Source of the DNA: CAIWHR01 sp963709525
GTDB lineage: Bacteria > Pseudomonadota > Gammaproteobacteria > Burkholderiales > Casimicrobiaceae
DNA length: 64,000 nucleotides
NCBI GenBank assembly: GCA_963709525.1
Contig: CAVPXB010000010.1
Coordinates: 248,001-312,000 of the forward strand
Reading direction: 5' to 3'
Shown here: one piece after another, positions 9,834-19,975 of the stretch
Numbering within the stretch: position 1 is the first letter of the stretch
Layout: each line of letters begins with the position of its first letter
Program-made: the position numbers and the translations under genes
The notes under the pieces: model-generated
The model's database searches: none
What the model saw: only the letters and a program-made list of their open reading frames with translations
What the model was told of the DNA's origin: nothing

Positions 9834-12800
9834 ATGGCGATCCGCGTCGCGCTGCACCATCGCACGACCTACCGGTTCGACCGGTCGATCAACGTGTCGC
9901 CGCACGAGATCCGCCTGCGCCCGGCGCCGCACTGCCGCACGCCGGTCCTGGGCTACTCGCTCAACGTCCTGCCGGCTGACCATTTCCTCAACTGGCAACA
10001 GGATCCGTACGGCAACTGGGTCGGCCGCGTCGTGTTCCCGGAGGCGACGCGGCGGCTGGAGATCGTCGTCGACCTGACGGCCGACATGACGGTGATCAAT
10101 CCCTTCGATTTCTTCGTCGAGCCCTACGCCGAGATCTACCCGTTCCAGTACGCGCCGGCCCTGGCGAAGGAACTGCTTCCGTTTCTCGAGACCGCCCCGC
10201 TGGGACCGCGACTCGAGGCGTGGATTGCGAATTTCCGGAAGACGATCCGTCCCGGCGACAACACGGTGACCATGCTGGTGCGCCTGAACCAGCAGTTGCA
10301 GCAGGAGATCAAATACCTCGTACGCATGGAACCCGGCGTCCAGACGCCGGAGCAGACACTCGAGCGGGTCTGCGGCTCGTGCCGCGATACCGGGTGGCTG
10401 CTGGTGCAGATCATGCGTCACCTGGGTCTTGCCAGCCGCTTTGCCTCGGGTTACCTGATACAGCTGGTCGCGGACGTGAAATCGCTCGACGGACCCTCTG
10501 GCACCGAACGCGATTTCACCGACCTGCACGCCTGGGCGGAGGTCTACATGCCGGGTGCAGGCTGGATCGGTCTCGATCCGACGTCGGGACTGCTGGCCGG
10601 CGAGGGTCATTTGCCGCTCGCCTGCACGGCGGACCCCGGCAATGCGGCGCCGGTGATCGGCTTCACCGACCCCTGCGAGGTGGAGTTCGACGTCGCGATG
10701 AGCGTGACGCGCGTGCACGAGGATCCGCGCGTCACCAAACCGTACGCCGAAGCGCAGTGGGCCGCGATCCGGGCGCTCGGCCACCGCGTCGACGCGGATC
10801 TCGCGGCGCACGATGTGCGCCTGACGCAAGGCGGCGAGCCGACGTTCGTCTCGATCGACGACATGGACGGCCCCGAATGGAACTACACGGCGCTGTCCCC
10901 CAAAAAGCGCGAACTCGCGGAGGTCCTGCGGCGCCGGCTGGCGGAGCGCTTCGCCAGCGACGGCTTCCTGCACACGGGACAGGGCAAGTGGTACCCGGGG
11001 GAACCGCTGCCGCGTTGGGCGCTCGGCATCTACTGGCGCACCGACGGCAAGGCACTGTGGAACGATCATTCGCTCCTGGCCGATGCGCGCGCAGGCGGTG
11101 ACCAGGACATCGGCGATGCACGCCGCTTTGCCGCGGCACTCGCCGGACAATTGGGCCTCGATCCGGCCTTTGTCATCACCGCGCACGAGGACGTCCAGGC
11201 GTTGCTGGGCGTCGAGGCAGCGCTGCCGGACAACCTCGATCCGTTGCGGGCCGACCTCTCGCAGCCTGACGAGCGCGCGCGGCTCGCGCGCCTGCTGCAG
11301 CAGGGCCTCGACCGGCCTGCGGGCTATGTGTTGCCGTTGCGCGCCGGAGAGCCCGCCGAAGGGGGTGTCGAATGGCACAGCAGTCCGTGGCCGTTGCGGC
11401 GCGGGCGACTGTACGCGCTGTCCGGCGACTCCCCGCTGGGTTTGCGGCTGCCGCTCGCATCGCTGCCCGAGGTGCCCGCCGATGAGCTCGACGTCGATCA
11501 CCCGGTGGACCCGTTCGCGCCGCGAGGCGAGCTGGCGGGGGTCGCAACCCGGCGCGGCAAGACGCTGAAGTCCGGGCCGCAGGTCGTAGCACCCCGCGAT
11601 GTCGTCAGGACCGCGCTGTGCGTCGAAGCACGCGAGGGTCACGTCCACGTCTTCATGCCGCCCGTGTCGCGGCTCGAGGAGTACGTCGATCTGCTGGAGG
11701 CCATCGAGGCCAGCGCCGGGAGCTGCGGCACGCCGGTCGTCATCGAGGGCTACACGCCGCCGCGCGACCCCCGTCTGCGCGTCCTCAATGTCACCCCCGA
11801 CCCGGGGGTTATCGAGGTCAACATCCATCCTGCGGCGTCGTGGGATGAGCTTGTCGCGACCACCGAGACGCTGTACGAGGAAGCACGGCAATCCCGGCTG
11901 GGCACCGAGAAGTTCATGCTCGACGGGCGCCACACCGGTACCGGCGGCGGCAACCACGTGACGCTCGGGGGCGCCACTCCCGCGGACAGCCCGTTGCTGC
12001 GGCGTCCCGACTTGCTGCAGAGCCTCATCACTTTCTGGCAGAACCACCCGGCACTGTCCTACCTTTTCTCCGGCAGCTTCATCGGCCCCACGAGCCAGGC
12101 GCCGCGCATCGACGAGGCGCGGGACGACCGCCTGTACGAGCTCGAGATCGCATTTCAGCAGATGAATCTGAAGCACAAGGCGAGCGAGGAATCGCCGACG
12201 CCCTGGCTGGTCGATCGCCTGTTGCGCCATCTGCTGACCGACCTGACCGGCAACACCCATCGGGCAGAGTTCTCGGTCGACAAGCTCTATTCCCCCGACG
12301 GGCCGACGGGTCGGTTGGGCCTGCTCGAATTCCGCGCCTTCGAAATGCCGCCGCACCCGCGGATGAGCGCGGTGCAGATTTTGCTGCTGCGGGCGCTCGT
12401 TGCCCGATTTTGGCAGCAACCGTACCGCGGTTCGCTGGTGCGCTGGGGCACGTCGCTGCACGATCGCTGGCTGTTGCCGCACTTCGTCGAGGCCGATATC
12501 CGTGATGTGGCCGCGGATCTCACGGCGGCCGGCTACCCGTTTTCGCATGGCTGGTTCGCCCCCTTCGTCGAATTCCGGTTTCCGCGCTACGGCACGGTCA
12601 GCTACGACGGCGTGACCATCGAACTTCGCCAGGCGATCGAACCCTGGCACGTGCTGGGCGAGGAGATGAGCGGCAGCAGCACCGCCCGCTACGTCGACTC
12701 GTCGGTCGAACGCCTCCAGGTCAAGGCCATGGGGATGATCGGCGAGCGCCACCGCGTGACCTGCAACGGACGCGCATTGCCGCTCGCGCCCACCGGCGTT

Positions 12801-13130
12801 CCCGGAGAGTACGTCGCTGGCGTGCGGTTCCGGGCCTGGAGCCCGCCTTCGGCACTGCACCCGACGATCGGCGTCCAGGCGCCCCTGGTGTTCGACCTCG
12901 TCGATACCTGGGCGGGCCGCGCGCTGGGAGGCTGCACCTACCATGTCTCGCATCCGGGCGGCCGCAATTACGCCACGTTTCCGGTCAACGCCAATGAAGC
13001 CGAGGCACGACGCCACGCCCGTTTCTGGCCGAATGGCCACACGCCCGGCGCAATGGCGATCGCCGACGAACGCGCCAACCCGGCGACGCCGACGACGCTG
13101 GACCTGCGCTGGCAGCCGGCTGGAGCTTGA
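9834..13130 (+). CDS. Transglutaminase-like / DUF2126 fusion protein
   Basis: A very large (1098 residues) last gene of the Anbu operon. The N-terminal 300 residues are a transglutaminase-like domain with the bacterial N-terminal beta domain (ALHHRTTYRFD). A papain-type triad is visible: Cys183 in GSCRDTGWLL, His232 in DLHAWAEV and Asp248 in GWIGLDPT. The remaining roughly 800 residues match the DUF2126 type, with QGGEPTFVSIDDMDG at about residue 337, DGRHTGTGGGNHVTLGG, and FRAFEMPPHPRMS. From memory DUF2126 has been proposed as a glutamine-synthetase-fold amidoligase. If so, this one chain could both make and break amide bonds. No signal peptide is seen. Ten bases separate it from Anbu. Confidence 0.85.
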   Translation: MAIRVALHHRTTYRFDRSINVSPHEIRLRPAPHCRTPVLGYSLNVLPADHFLNWQQDPYGNWVGRVVFPEATRRLEIVVDLTADMTVINPFDFFVEPYAEIYPFQYAPALAKELLPFLETAPLGPRLEAWIANFRKTIRPGDNTVTMLVRLNQQLQQEIKYLVRMEPGVQTPEQTLERVCGSCRDTGWLLVQIMRHLGLASRFASGYLIQLVADVKSLDGPSGTERDFTDLHAWAEVYMPGAGWIGLDPTSGLLAGEGHLPLACTADPGNAAPVIGFTDPCEVEFDVAMSVTRVHEDPRVTKPYAEAQWAAIRALGHRVDADLAAHDVRLTQGGEPTFVSIDDMDGPEWNYTALSPKKRELAEVLRRRLAERFASDGFLHTGQGKWYPGEPLPRWALGIYWRTDGKALWNDHSLLADARAGGDQDIGDARRFAAALAGQLGLDPAFVITAHEDVQALLGVEAALPDNLDPLRADLSQPDERARLARLLQQGLDRPAGYVLPLRAGEPAEGGVEWHSSPWPLRRGRLYALSGDSPLGLRLPLASLPEVPADELDVDHPVDPFAPRGELAGVATRRGKTLKSGPQVVAPRDVVRTALCVEAREGHVHVFMPPVSRLEEYVDLLEAIEASAGSCGTPVVIEGYTPPRDPRLRVLNVTPDPGVIEVNIHPAASWDELVATTETLYEEARQSRLGTEKFMLDGRHTGTGGGNHVTLGGATPADSPLLRRPDLLQSLITFWQNHPALSYLFSGSFIGPTSQAPRIDEARDDRLYELEIAFQQMNLKHKASEESPTPWLVDRLLRHLLTDLTGNTHRAEFSVDKLYSPDGPTGRLGLLEFRAFEMPPHPRMSAVQILLLRALVARFWQQPYRGSLVRWGTSLHDRWLLPHFVEADIRDVAADLTAAGYPFSHGWFAPFVEFRFPRYGTVSYDGVTIELRQAIEPWHVLGEEMSGSSTARYVDSSVERLQVKAMGMIGERHRVTCNGRALPLAPTGVPGEYVAGVRFRAWSPPSALHPTIGVQAPLVFDLVDTWAGRALGGCTYHVSHPGGRNYATFPVNANEAEARRHARFWPNGHTPGAMAIADERANPATPTTLDLRWQPAGA

Positions 13131-13246
13131 CCGCCGGCGTCCCTGGCGTTGATCGGGGGTGGCGAAGGCAACCCGATGCAGGGGGAGAATCGGCGCCGCG
13201 CTGCCGCGTCCGGTAAAATCATTGCTTTCCGGCAAATTCCCCTACC

Positions 13247-14644
13247 GTGACCGCCGTCCGCACCCGCTTCGCCCCCAGCCCCACCGGCTTCATCCACCTC
13301 GGCAACATCCGCTCGGCGCTGTTTCCGTGGGCCTTCGCGCGCAAGCACCACGGGATTTTCGTCCTGCGCATCGAGGATACCGATACCGAGCGCTCGTCCC
13401 CCCAGGCCGTCAAGGCGATCCTCGATGCCATGGACTGGCTCGGGCTCGATTATGACGAAGGACCGTTCTACCAGATGGAGCGCATGGACCGTTATCGTTC
13501 GGTCCTCGCCGACATGCTGGATCGTGGCCTTGCCTATCGCTGTTATCTGTCGGCGCAGGAACTCGACCAGTTGCGCGCCGAGCAGATGATCCGCGGCGAG
13601 AAGCCTCGCTACGACGGCCGCTGGCGGCCCGAAAACGCCGTGGGCCTCACGCCGCCCGAAGGCGTTCAGCCGGTGATCCGTTTCAAGAATCCGTTGGCGG
13701 GCAGCGTGGTCTGGGAGGATGCGGTCAAGGGCAGAATCGAGATCGCCAATGCCGAGCTCGATGATCTCGTGCTTGCGCGCCCCGACGGCACGCCGACCTA
13801 CAACTTCTGCGTCGTCGTCGACGATCACGACATGGGTATCACGCACGTGATCCGCGGCGACGATCATGTCAACAACACGCCGCGGCAGATCAACATCCTC
13901 GAAGCGCTGGGGGGAACACCCCCGGTGTTCGCGCATCTGCCGACGGTCCTGACCCCCGAGGGTGAAAAACTCTCGAAGCGCCACGGTGCGAAGAGCGTGC
14001 TGCAATACCGTGACGATGGCTACCTGCCGGAAGCCATCATCAACTACCTCGCCCGCCTGGGGTGGGCGCACGGCGATGACGAGATTTTCAGTCGCGAGCA
14101 GTTTCTCGCCTGGTTCGACCTCGGCGGACTTTCGTCTTCGCCCGGACGCTTCGATCCCGACAAGTTGAGGTGGGTCAACGAAGAACAGATGAAGCGGTTG
14201 GACGAGGAAGAACTCGGTGCGCGCCTTGTTCCCTATCTCGTGACGGCGGGCCTCGATCCTGCCGCCGGGCCCGCGCCAGCTCGGGTCGCGGCGCTGCTTC
14301 GCGACAGGGTATCCACGCTCACCGAAATGGCCGACGCCGCGCATTATTTCTACGTCGCTCTGCATCCGGCGCCGGAGCGCATCGCCGAACACGTCAACGC
14401 CGACAACCGCCCGGTGCTGAATGAACTGCTGGCCGAGTTCGAGACGCTGGAGTGGACACGAGCCGCCATCGGCGCCGCGCTCAAGGCGGCCGCCGCGCGT
14501 CACGGGCTCAAGCCATCGCAGGTGATGATGCCGCTGCGCCTGCTGGTGGCGGGTACCGCGCAGACGCCGGCGATCGACGCGGTGCTTGCGCTGCTCGCGC
14601 GCGACACGGTGCGCACGCGCCTCGCTGCGGGCCTTGTCCATTGA
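13247..14644 (+). CDS. gltX: Glutamate-tRNA ligase
   Basis: Charges tRNA-Glu with glutamate in the cytoplasm. The 465-residue class I synthetase has the HIGH-type motif in APSPTGFIHLGN (residues about 9-20) and the KMSKS-type loop EKLSKRHGA near residue 245, with the helical anticodon-binding domain after residue 330. It starts at a GTG (13247), which gives the family-typical MTAVRTRFAPSPTG. A TAAAAT box lies at 13214-13219, but no matching -35 box is clear. Length and motifs are normal for a nondiscriminating or discriminating GluRS. These cannot be told apart here. Confidence 0.95.
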   Translation: MTAVRTRFAPSPTGFIHLGNIRSALFPWAFARKHHGIFVLRIEDTDTERSSPQAVKAILDAMDWLGLDYDEGPFYQMERMDRYRSVLADMLDRGLAYRCYLSAQELDQLRAEQMIRGEKPRYDGRWRPENAVGLTPPEGVQPVIRFKNPLAGSVVWEDAVKGRIEIANAELDDLVLARPDGTPTYNFCVVVDDHDMGITHVIRGDDHVNNTPRQINILEALGGTPPVFAHLPTVLTPEGEKLSKRHGAKSVLQYRDDGYLPEAIINYLARLGWAHGDDEIFSREQFLAWFDLGGLSSSPGRFDPDKLRWVNEEQMKRLDEEELGARLVPYLVTAGLDPAAGPAPARVAALLRDRVSTLTEMADAAHYFYVALHPAPERIAEHVNADNRPVLNELLAEFETLEWTRAAIGAALKAAAARHGLKPSQVMMPLRLLVAGTAQTPAIDAVLALLARDTVRTRLAAGLVH

Positions 14645-14722
14645 GGCCGGGGGATCGGTCGAGCGGCGCGAGAGCGGGGCGGGATCGGCGCAGCATCGAA
14701 GGCCGATCGTGCCCAGCGCGGT

Positions 14723-14751
14723 TTGTCGGCAGGGCCCGCTTCGGCTAAAAT
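14723..14751 (+). promoter_or_regulatory. Sigma-70 type promoter of pyrG
   Basis: TTGTCG at 14723-14728 and TAAAAT at 14746-14751 are separated by exactly 17 bases, ending 24 bases before the pyrG start codon. The spacing and the -10 box support a housekeeping promoter. Confidence 0.55.
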
Positions 14752-14775
14752 GCGGTTTTCCGGAACCTGTCGCCC

Positions 14776-16557
14776 ATGACCAAGTTCGTTTTCGTTACCG
14801 GCGGCGTTGTTTCCTCGCTGGGGAAGGGCATCGCTGCCGCCTCGCTCGCCGCCATCCTCGCCACGCGCGGCGTACGCGTCACCAACCTCAAGCTCGACCC
14901 CTACATCAACGTGGATCCTGGAACGATGAGCCCGTTCCAGCACGGCGAGGTGTTCGTCACCGAGGACGGAGCCGAGACCGATCTCGACCTCGGCCACTAT
15001 GAGCGCTTCGTCGACGTGAAGATGGCCAGGCGCAACAACTTCACGGCGGGCCAGATCTACGAAAGCGTGATCCGCAAGGAGCGCCGCGGCGACTATCTCG
15101 GCGGCACCGTGCAGGTGATTCCGCATATCACCGACGAGATCAAGGCGTGGATCGTCGACGGCGCGGGTGACGCCGATGTCGCGGTCGTCGAAGTCGGCGG
15201 CACCGTCGGCGACATCGAGTCGTTGCCGTTCCTCGAGGCCATCCGGCAGATGGGGATCCAGCGCGGACGCGACAATGTCTGTTACATCCACCTCACGCTG
15301 GTCCCGTACATCGCCGCCGCCGGCGAAATGAAGACCAAGCCGACACAGCACTCGGTCAAGGAGCTGCGCGAGATCGGCATCCAGCCCGACGTCGTTCTCT
15401 GCCGCGTCGATCGGCCGCTGCCGGAAAGCGATCGGCGCAAGATCGCGCTGTTCACCAACGTTCCCTTCGAAGCGGTGATTCCCGCGGCGGATGCCGATTC
15501 CATCTACAAGATCCCGGCTGCGTTGCACGCCGAAGGCCTGGACGAGATCGTCTGCCGCAAGCTCGAGCTGACGGTGCGGCCGGCGGATCTTTCCAACTGG
15601 CACCGAATTGTCGACGCGCTCGAGCATCCCGAGCATGCGGTGCACATCGCGATGGTCGGCAAGTACGTCGATCTCACCGAGTCGTACAAGTCGCTGTCCG
15701 AAGCGCTGATACACGCGGGCATCCACACGCGCAGCAAGGTGCACATCCACTATGTCGACTCGGAAGCGATCGAGCGCGATGGCGTCGATTGCCTGGCCGG
15801 CATGGACGGCGTCCTCGTTCCGGGCGGCTTCGGCAAGCGCGGGGTCGAAGGCAAGATCCGCGCGATCCGCTTTGCGCGCGAGAACCACGTCCCCTACCTT
15901 GGGATTTGCCTCGGCATGCAGCTCGCCGTCATCGAATGCGCGCGGCACCTGGCGCAGTTGCCCGACGCGAACAGCACCGAATTCGATCCCGCGACGCCGC
16001 ATCCGGTCGTCGCGCTGATCACCGAGTGGCAGAATCGCGACGGCTCGATCGAGAAGCGCTCGCAGTCTTCCGATCTCGGCGGCACGATGCGCCTCGGCGC
16101 GCAGCCCTGCGAAGTGGTTCCGGGCTCGCTCGCGCATCGCGTCTATGGCGGCACGACGGTGGCCGAGCGGCACCGGCACCGCTACGAAGTCAACAATCAT
16201 TACCTGCCGCGGATCGAACAGGCCGGACTGGTCGTGGGCGCGCGCGCGAAAAGCGACATGGCGGGCGATCTGTGCGAGATGATCGAGTACCCGTCGCATC
16301 CGTGGTTTTTCGGGTGCCAGTTTCATCCCGAGTTCACCTCCAACCCCAGGCGCGGGCATCCGCTGTTCATCGGCTTCATCCTCGCCGCGCTCGAATATCA
16401 GCGCCGCGCGCGACGGGCGCGCAGCGAAGCGGCCGGCGCCGCGCTGGTGGCGTCGCTTCGAGATGGACGGCCGCTGCGATGCCGGCGAGCGCGCGCCGAG
16501 GAGGGCAGGGGGCGACCGGGCGCGCGAGAGGCCGCCGGCGGCGCGGCGCAGCGATGA
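14776..16557 (+). CDS. pyrG: CTP synthase
   Basis: Makes CTP from UTP, ATP and glutamine. The N-terminal synthetase domain starts MTKFVFVTGGVVSSLGKG, with the P-loop-like SLGKGI. The C-terminal class I glutamine amidotransferase domain has the nucleophile in GICLGMQ and the His-Glu pair in FHPEFTS. The protein has 593 residues, about 45 more than usual. After HPLFIGFILAALEYQ it runs into a low-complexity Arg/Ala/Gly tail of about 55 residues that ends by overlapping kdsA (ATGA). The tail may be real or may result from an undetected frame error near 16400-16450. The core enzyme is intact. Confidence 0.95.
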   Translation: MTKFVFVTGGVVSSLGKGIAAASLAAILATRGVRVTNLKLDPYINVDPGTMSPFQHGEVFVTEDGAETDLDLGHYERFVDVKMARRNNFTAGQIYESVIRKERRGDYLGGTVQVIPHITDEIKAWIVDGAGDADVAVVEVGGTVGDIESLPFLEAIRQMGIQRGRDNVCYIHLTLVPYIAAAGEMKTKPTQHSVKELREIGIQPDVVLCRVDRPLPESDRRKIALFTNVPFEAVIPAADADSIYKIPAALHAEGLDEIVCRKLELTVRPADLSNWHRIVDALEHPEHAVHIAMVGKYVDLTESYKSLSEALIHAGIHTRSKVHIHYVDSEAIERDGVDCLAGMDGVLVPGGFGKRGVEGKIRAIRFARENHVPYLGICLGMQLAVIECARHLAQLPDANSTEFDPATPHPVVALITEWQNRDGSIEKRSQSSDLGGTMRLGAQPCEVVPGSLAHRVYGGTTVAERHRHRYEVNNHYLPRIEQAGLVVGARAKSDMAGDLCEMIEYPSHPWFFGCQFHPEFTSNPRRGHPLFIGFILAALEYQRRARRARSEAAGAALVASLRDGRPLRCRRARAEEGRGRPGAREAAGGAAQR

Positions 16558-17408
16558 GACTCTGCGGCTTCGAGATAGGGATCGATCGGCCGCTGTTTCT
16601 GATAGCCGGCCCCTGCGTCGTCGAATCGCTGCAACTCCAGATCGATGTGGCCGGCGAGCTGCGCGAAATTGCGTCGGAATTGCGGATCCCGTTCATCTTC
16701 AAGTCTTCGTACGACAAGGCCAATCGCAGTTCCGGTGCGTCGTTTCGCGGCCCCGGCATGGACGAGGGCTTGCGCGTGCTCGCCGAAGTCAAACGCCAGC
16801 TTGGCGTTCCGGTGCTGACCGACGTGCATACGGAGGGCGAAGTGGCGGCGGCAGCGGCGGTGGTCGACGTGCTGCAGACCCCGGCGTTCCTCTGTCGCCA
16901 GACCGATTTCATACAAGCGGTCGCGCGAGCCGGCCTGCCGGTGAACATCAAGAAGGGCCAGTTCCTCGCCCCCGACGACATGCTGCAGGTCGTCGCCAAG
17001 GCGCGCGGCGCCAGTGGCACCGACAACATCATGGTATGCGAGCGCGGCACCACGTTCGGCTACCATAACCTTGTCTCCGACATGCGTTCGCTCGCCATCA
17101 TGCGCGCGACGAATTGCCCCGTGGTTTTCGATGCCACGCATTCGGTGCAGCTGCCGGGCGGCCAGGGAACGTCCAGCGGTGGACAGCGCGAGTTCGTGCC
17201 GGTGCTTGCGCGGGCCGCGGTCGCAGCCGGCGTGGCCGGACTGTTCATGGAAACCCATCCCGATCCGGCGCGTGCGCTGTCGGACGGACCGAATGCATGG
17301 CCGCTTGCCCGCATGCGCGAGCTGCTCCTGCTGTTGCTGGAACTCGACGCTGCCGTCAAGCGTCGAGGGTTTATCGAAAACGATCTCTTCGCAGAGGGCG
17401 TGGCCTGA
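16554..17408 (+). CDS. kdsA: 3-deoxy-8-phosphooctulonate synthase (KDO-8-P synthase)
   Basis: Condenses phosphoenolpyruvate with arabinose-5-phosphate to KDO-8-phosphate for lipopolysaccharide, so the organism has an LPS outer membrane. The 284-residue TIM barrel shows LIAGPCVVES, KSSYDKANRSS, KKGQFLAPDDM, DATHSVQLPGG and ETHPDPA. Asn in DKANRSS, with no metal-binding Cys in its place at the N terminus (the family Cys/Asn switch), suggests the metal-independent class, but this is an inference. It overlaps pyrG by four bases and is followed by eno, the usual betaproteobacterial order. Confidence 0.94.
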   Translation: MRLCGFEIGIDRPLFLIAGPCVVESLQLQIDVAGELREIASELRIPFIFKSSYDKANRSSGASFRGPGMDEGLRVLAEVKRQLGVPVLTDVHTEGEVAAAAAVVDVLQTPAFLCRQTDFIQAVARAGLPVNIKKGQFLAPDDMLQVVAKARGASGTDNIMVCERGTTFGYHNLVSDMRSLAIMRATNCPVVFDATHSVQLPGGQGTSSGGQREFVPVLARAAVAAGVAGLFMETHPDPARALSDGPNAWPLARMRELLLLLLELDAAVKRRGFIENDLFAEGVA

Positions 17409-17490
17409 GCCGCCGTACCGCGGCGCGGCGTCGCCCATTGTCAGGATTCCGGCGTCAAGGCCTTTCATCCACTTCACCAAGGAAAGAATC

Positions 17491-18777
<1,287 letters not shown>

Positions 18778-18794
18778 CGATCGCCCCGACCGCC

Positions 18795-19144
18795 GTGCGC
18801 ATCCTTGCCGTCGCCTTTGTCGCGCTGATCGTCGCCCTGCAGTACCCGATGTGGCTCGGCAAGGGCGGGTGGCTGCAGGTGCGCGAATTCGATCGCCAGG
18901 TCAGCGGCGCAGCGCGACCGCGAACCCGACGCTGAAGGCGCGCAACGAGAGCGCTGGACGCGGAAGTGCGGGACCTGAAGACCGGGTACGAGGCGATCGA
19001 AGAGCGCGCGCGCTCGGAGCTGGGCATGATCCAGCCAGGACGAGGTGTTTTTTCAGTTGCAGCAGGTGCCGGCAGCCGGGAGGACGGCACCTGGCAAGGT
19101 GGTGAAGCCCTCCGCGCCGGCCGCGCGCCCGCCGAGAGCGCTGA
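18795..19144 (+). CDS. ftsB: Cell division protein FtsB (frameshifted)
   Basis: FtsB is a small bitopic protein of the FtsQLB divisome subcomplex. A GTG at 18795 starts one membrane segment (MRILAVAFVALIVALQYPMW) followed by GKGGWL, the standard start. A coiled coil follows that can be read as LKARN, DAEVRDLKTGYEAIEERAR and SELGMI, ending with the VFFQL motif, but only by changing frame near 18905, 18950 and 19040. The end at 19144 is my estimate, from a TGA reachable after the last break. The gene sits directly behind eno as in other betaproteobacteria. The damage is probably sequence error. Confidence 0.75.
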
Positions 19145-19186
19145 CCGCGCGGACGTTCCGGCAGCCTCGGGCATCCGCTCATCGCC

Positions 19187-19975
19187 GTGCATCGGGTCAC
19201 CTCGCGCCAGAATCCGCGGCTTCGCGAGGTCGCGCGCCTCGTCGCTTCGGCGCGCGATCGACGCAGAGCGGGGAAGTGCGTGCTGGAAGGCGAGCACCTG
19301 ATTGGCGTTCATGCCGATCGGCTTGGCGCGCCCGAGGTGCTCGTCATCGACCGAGGATTGCCTGGCGCGGCCGGGAATCCGATCGCTCGCGTCGCGTTTC
19401 GATGCGCGCGCGCTGCTGGTTCCGGCGGCGCTCTTCGCCGACCTGGCGACGCTGCCGGCGGGCGTCGGCGTCCTGGCCCTGATCGACGTGCCGCAGCCCG
19501 GCACTCGCCGCTCCTGCCGATTTTTGCCTGCTGCTGGAGGACGTGCAGGACCCTGGAAACGTCGGCTCGATGCTGCGCTCGGCGGCGGCTGCGGGTGTCG
19601 CGCAGGTGCTACCTTTCGCGATCACTGCGCGTTCGCGTGGTCGCCCAAGGTGCTGCGCGCGGGACAGGGCGCGCAGTTCCATCTCGATATCCACGAGGAT
19701 GTCGACCTGCCCGCGTGGGCGGCGGCCTACGCCGAGTCGCGCGGGTCCGTGGTGGCGGCAATTGCCAGTGGCGGATCGAGCCTCTATGCGGCGACGCTGC
19801 TGGACGCGTCGCGCTGGCGATCGGCAACGAAGGGGTCGGGCCTGTCGCCCAACTGCGCGCCGCCGCGACGCAGCGGGTGACGATCCCGATGCCGGGCGGC
19901 ATCGAGTCGCTCAATGCGGCGGCGGCAGCGGCGGTGTGCCTGTTCGAATGCGTGCGTCAGCGCACTTGCCGCTGA
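19187..19975 (+). CDS. TrmH/SpoU-family RNA 2'-O-methyltransferase (several frame breaks)
   Basis: A ribose methyltransferase of the SPOUT superfamily acting on rRNA or tRNA. The N terminus (MHRVTSRQNPRLREVARLV, from a GTG at 19187) is the substrate-binding region. SPOUT motif 1 appears as DPGNVGSMLRSAAAAGV. Motifs 2 and 3 appear as LAIGNEGVGP and IPMPGGIESLNAAAAAAV at the C terminus, the knot that binds S-adenosylmethionine. These parts are in three different frames, with breaks near 19370, 19505, 19620 and 19800. The exact RNA target cannot be assigned. It ends 19 bases inside the convergent ribokinase gene. Confidence 0.8.
   Translation: MHRVTSRQNPRLREVARLVASARDRRRAGKCVLEGEHLIGVHADRLGAPEVLVIDRGLPGAAGNPIARVAFRCARAAGSGGALRRPGDAAGGRRRPGPDRRAAARHSPLLPIFACCWRTCRTLETSARCCARRRLRVSRRCYLSRSLRVRVVAQGAARGTGRAVPSRYPRGCRPARVGGGLRRVARVRGGGNCQWRIEPLCGDAAGRVALAIGNEGVGPVAQLRAAATQRVTIPMPGGIESLNAAAAAAVCLFECVRQRTCR

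Noticed and set aside
6577..13235. Very long open frames (over 800 and 1200 codons) on the minus strand opposite the Anbu operon
   Set aside because: They mirror the codon bias of the plus-strand genes, are rich in Arg, Gly, His and Val without any family motif, and cross the real gene boundaries. The plus-strand proteins are clearly conserved.
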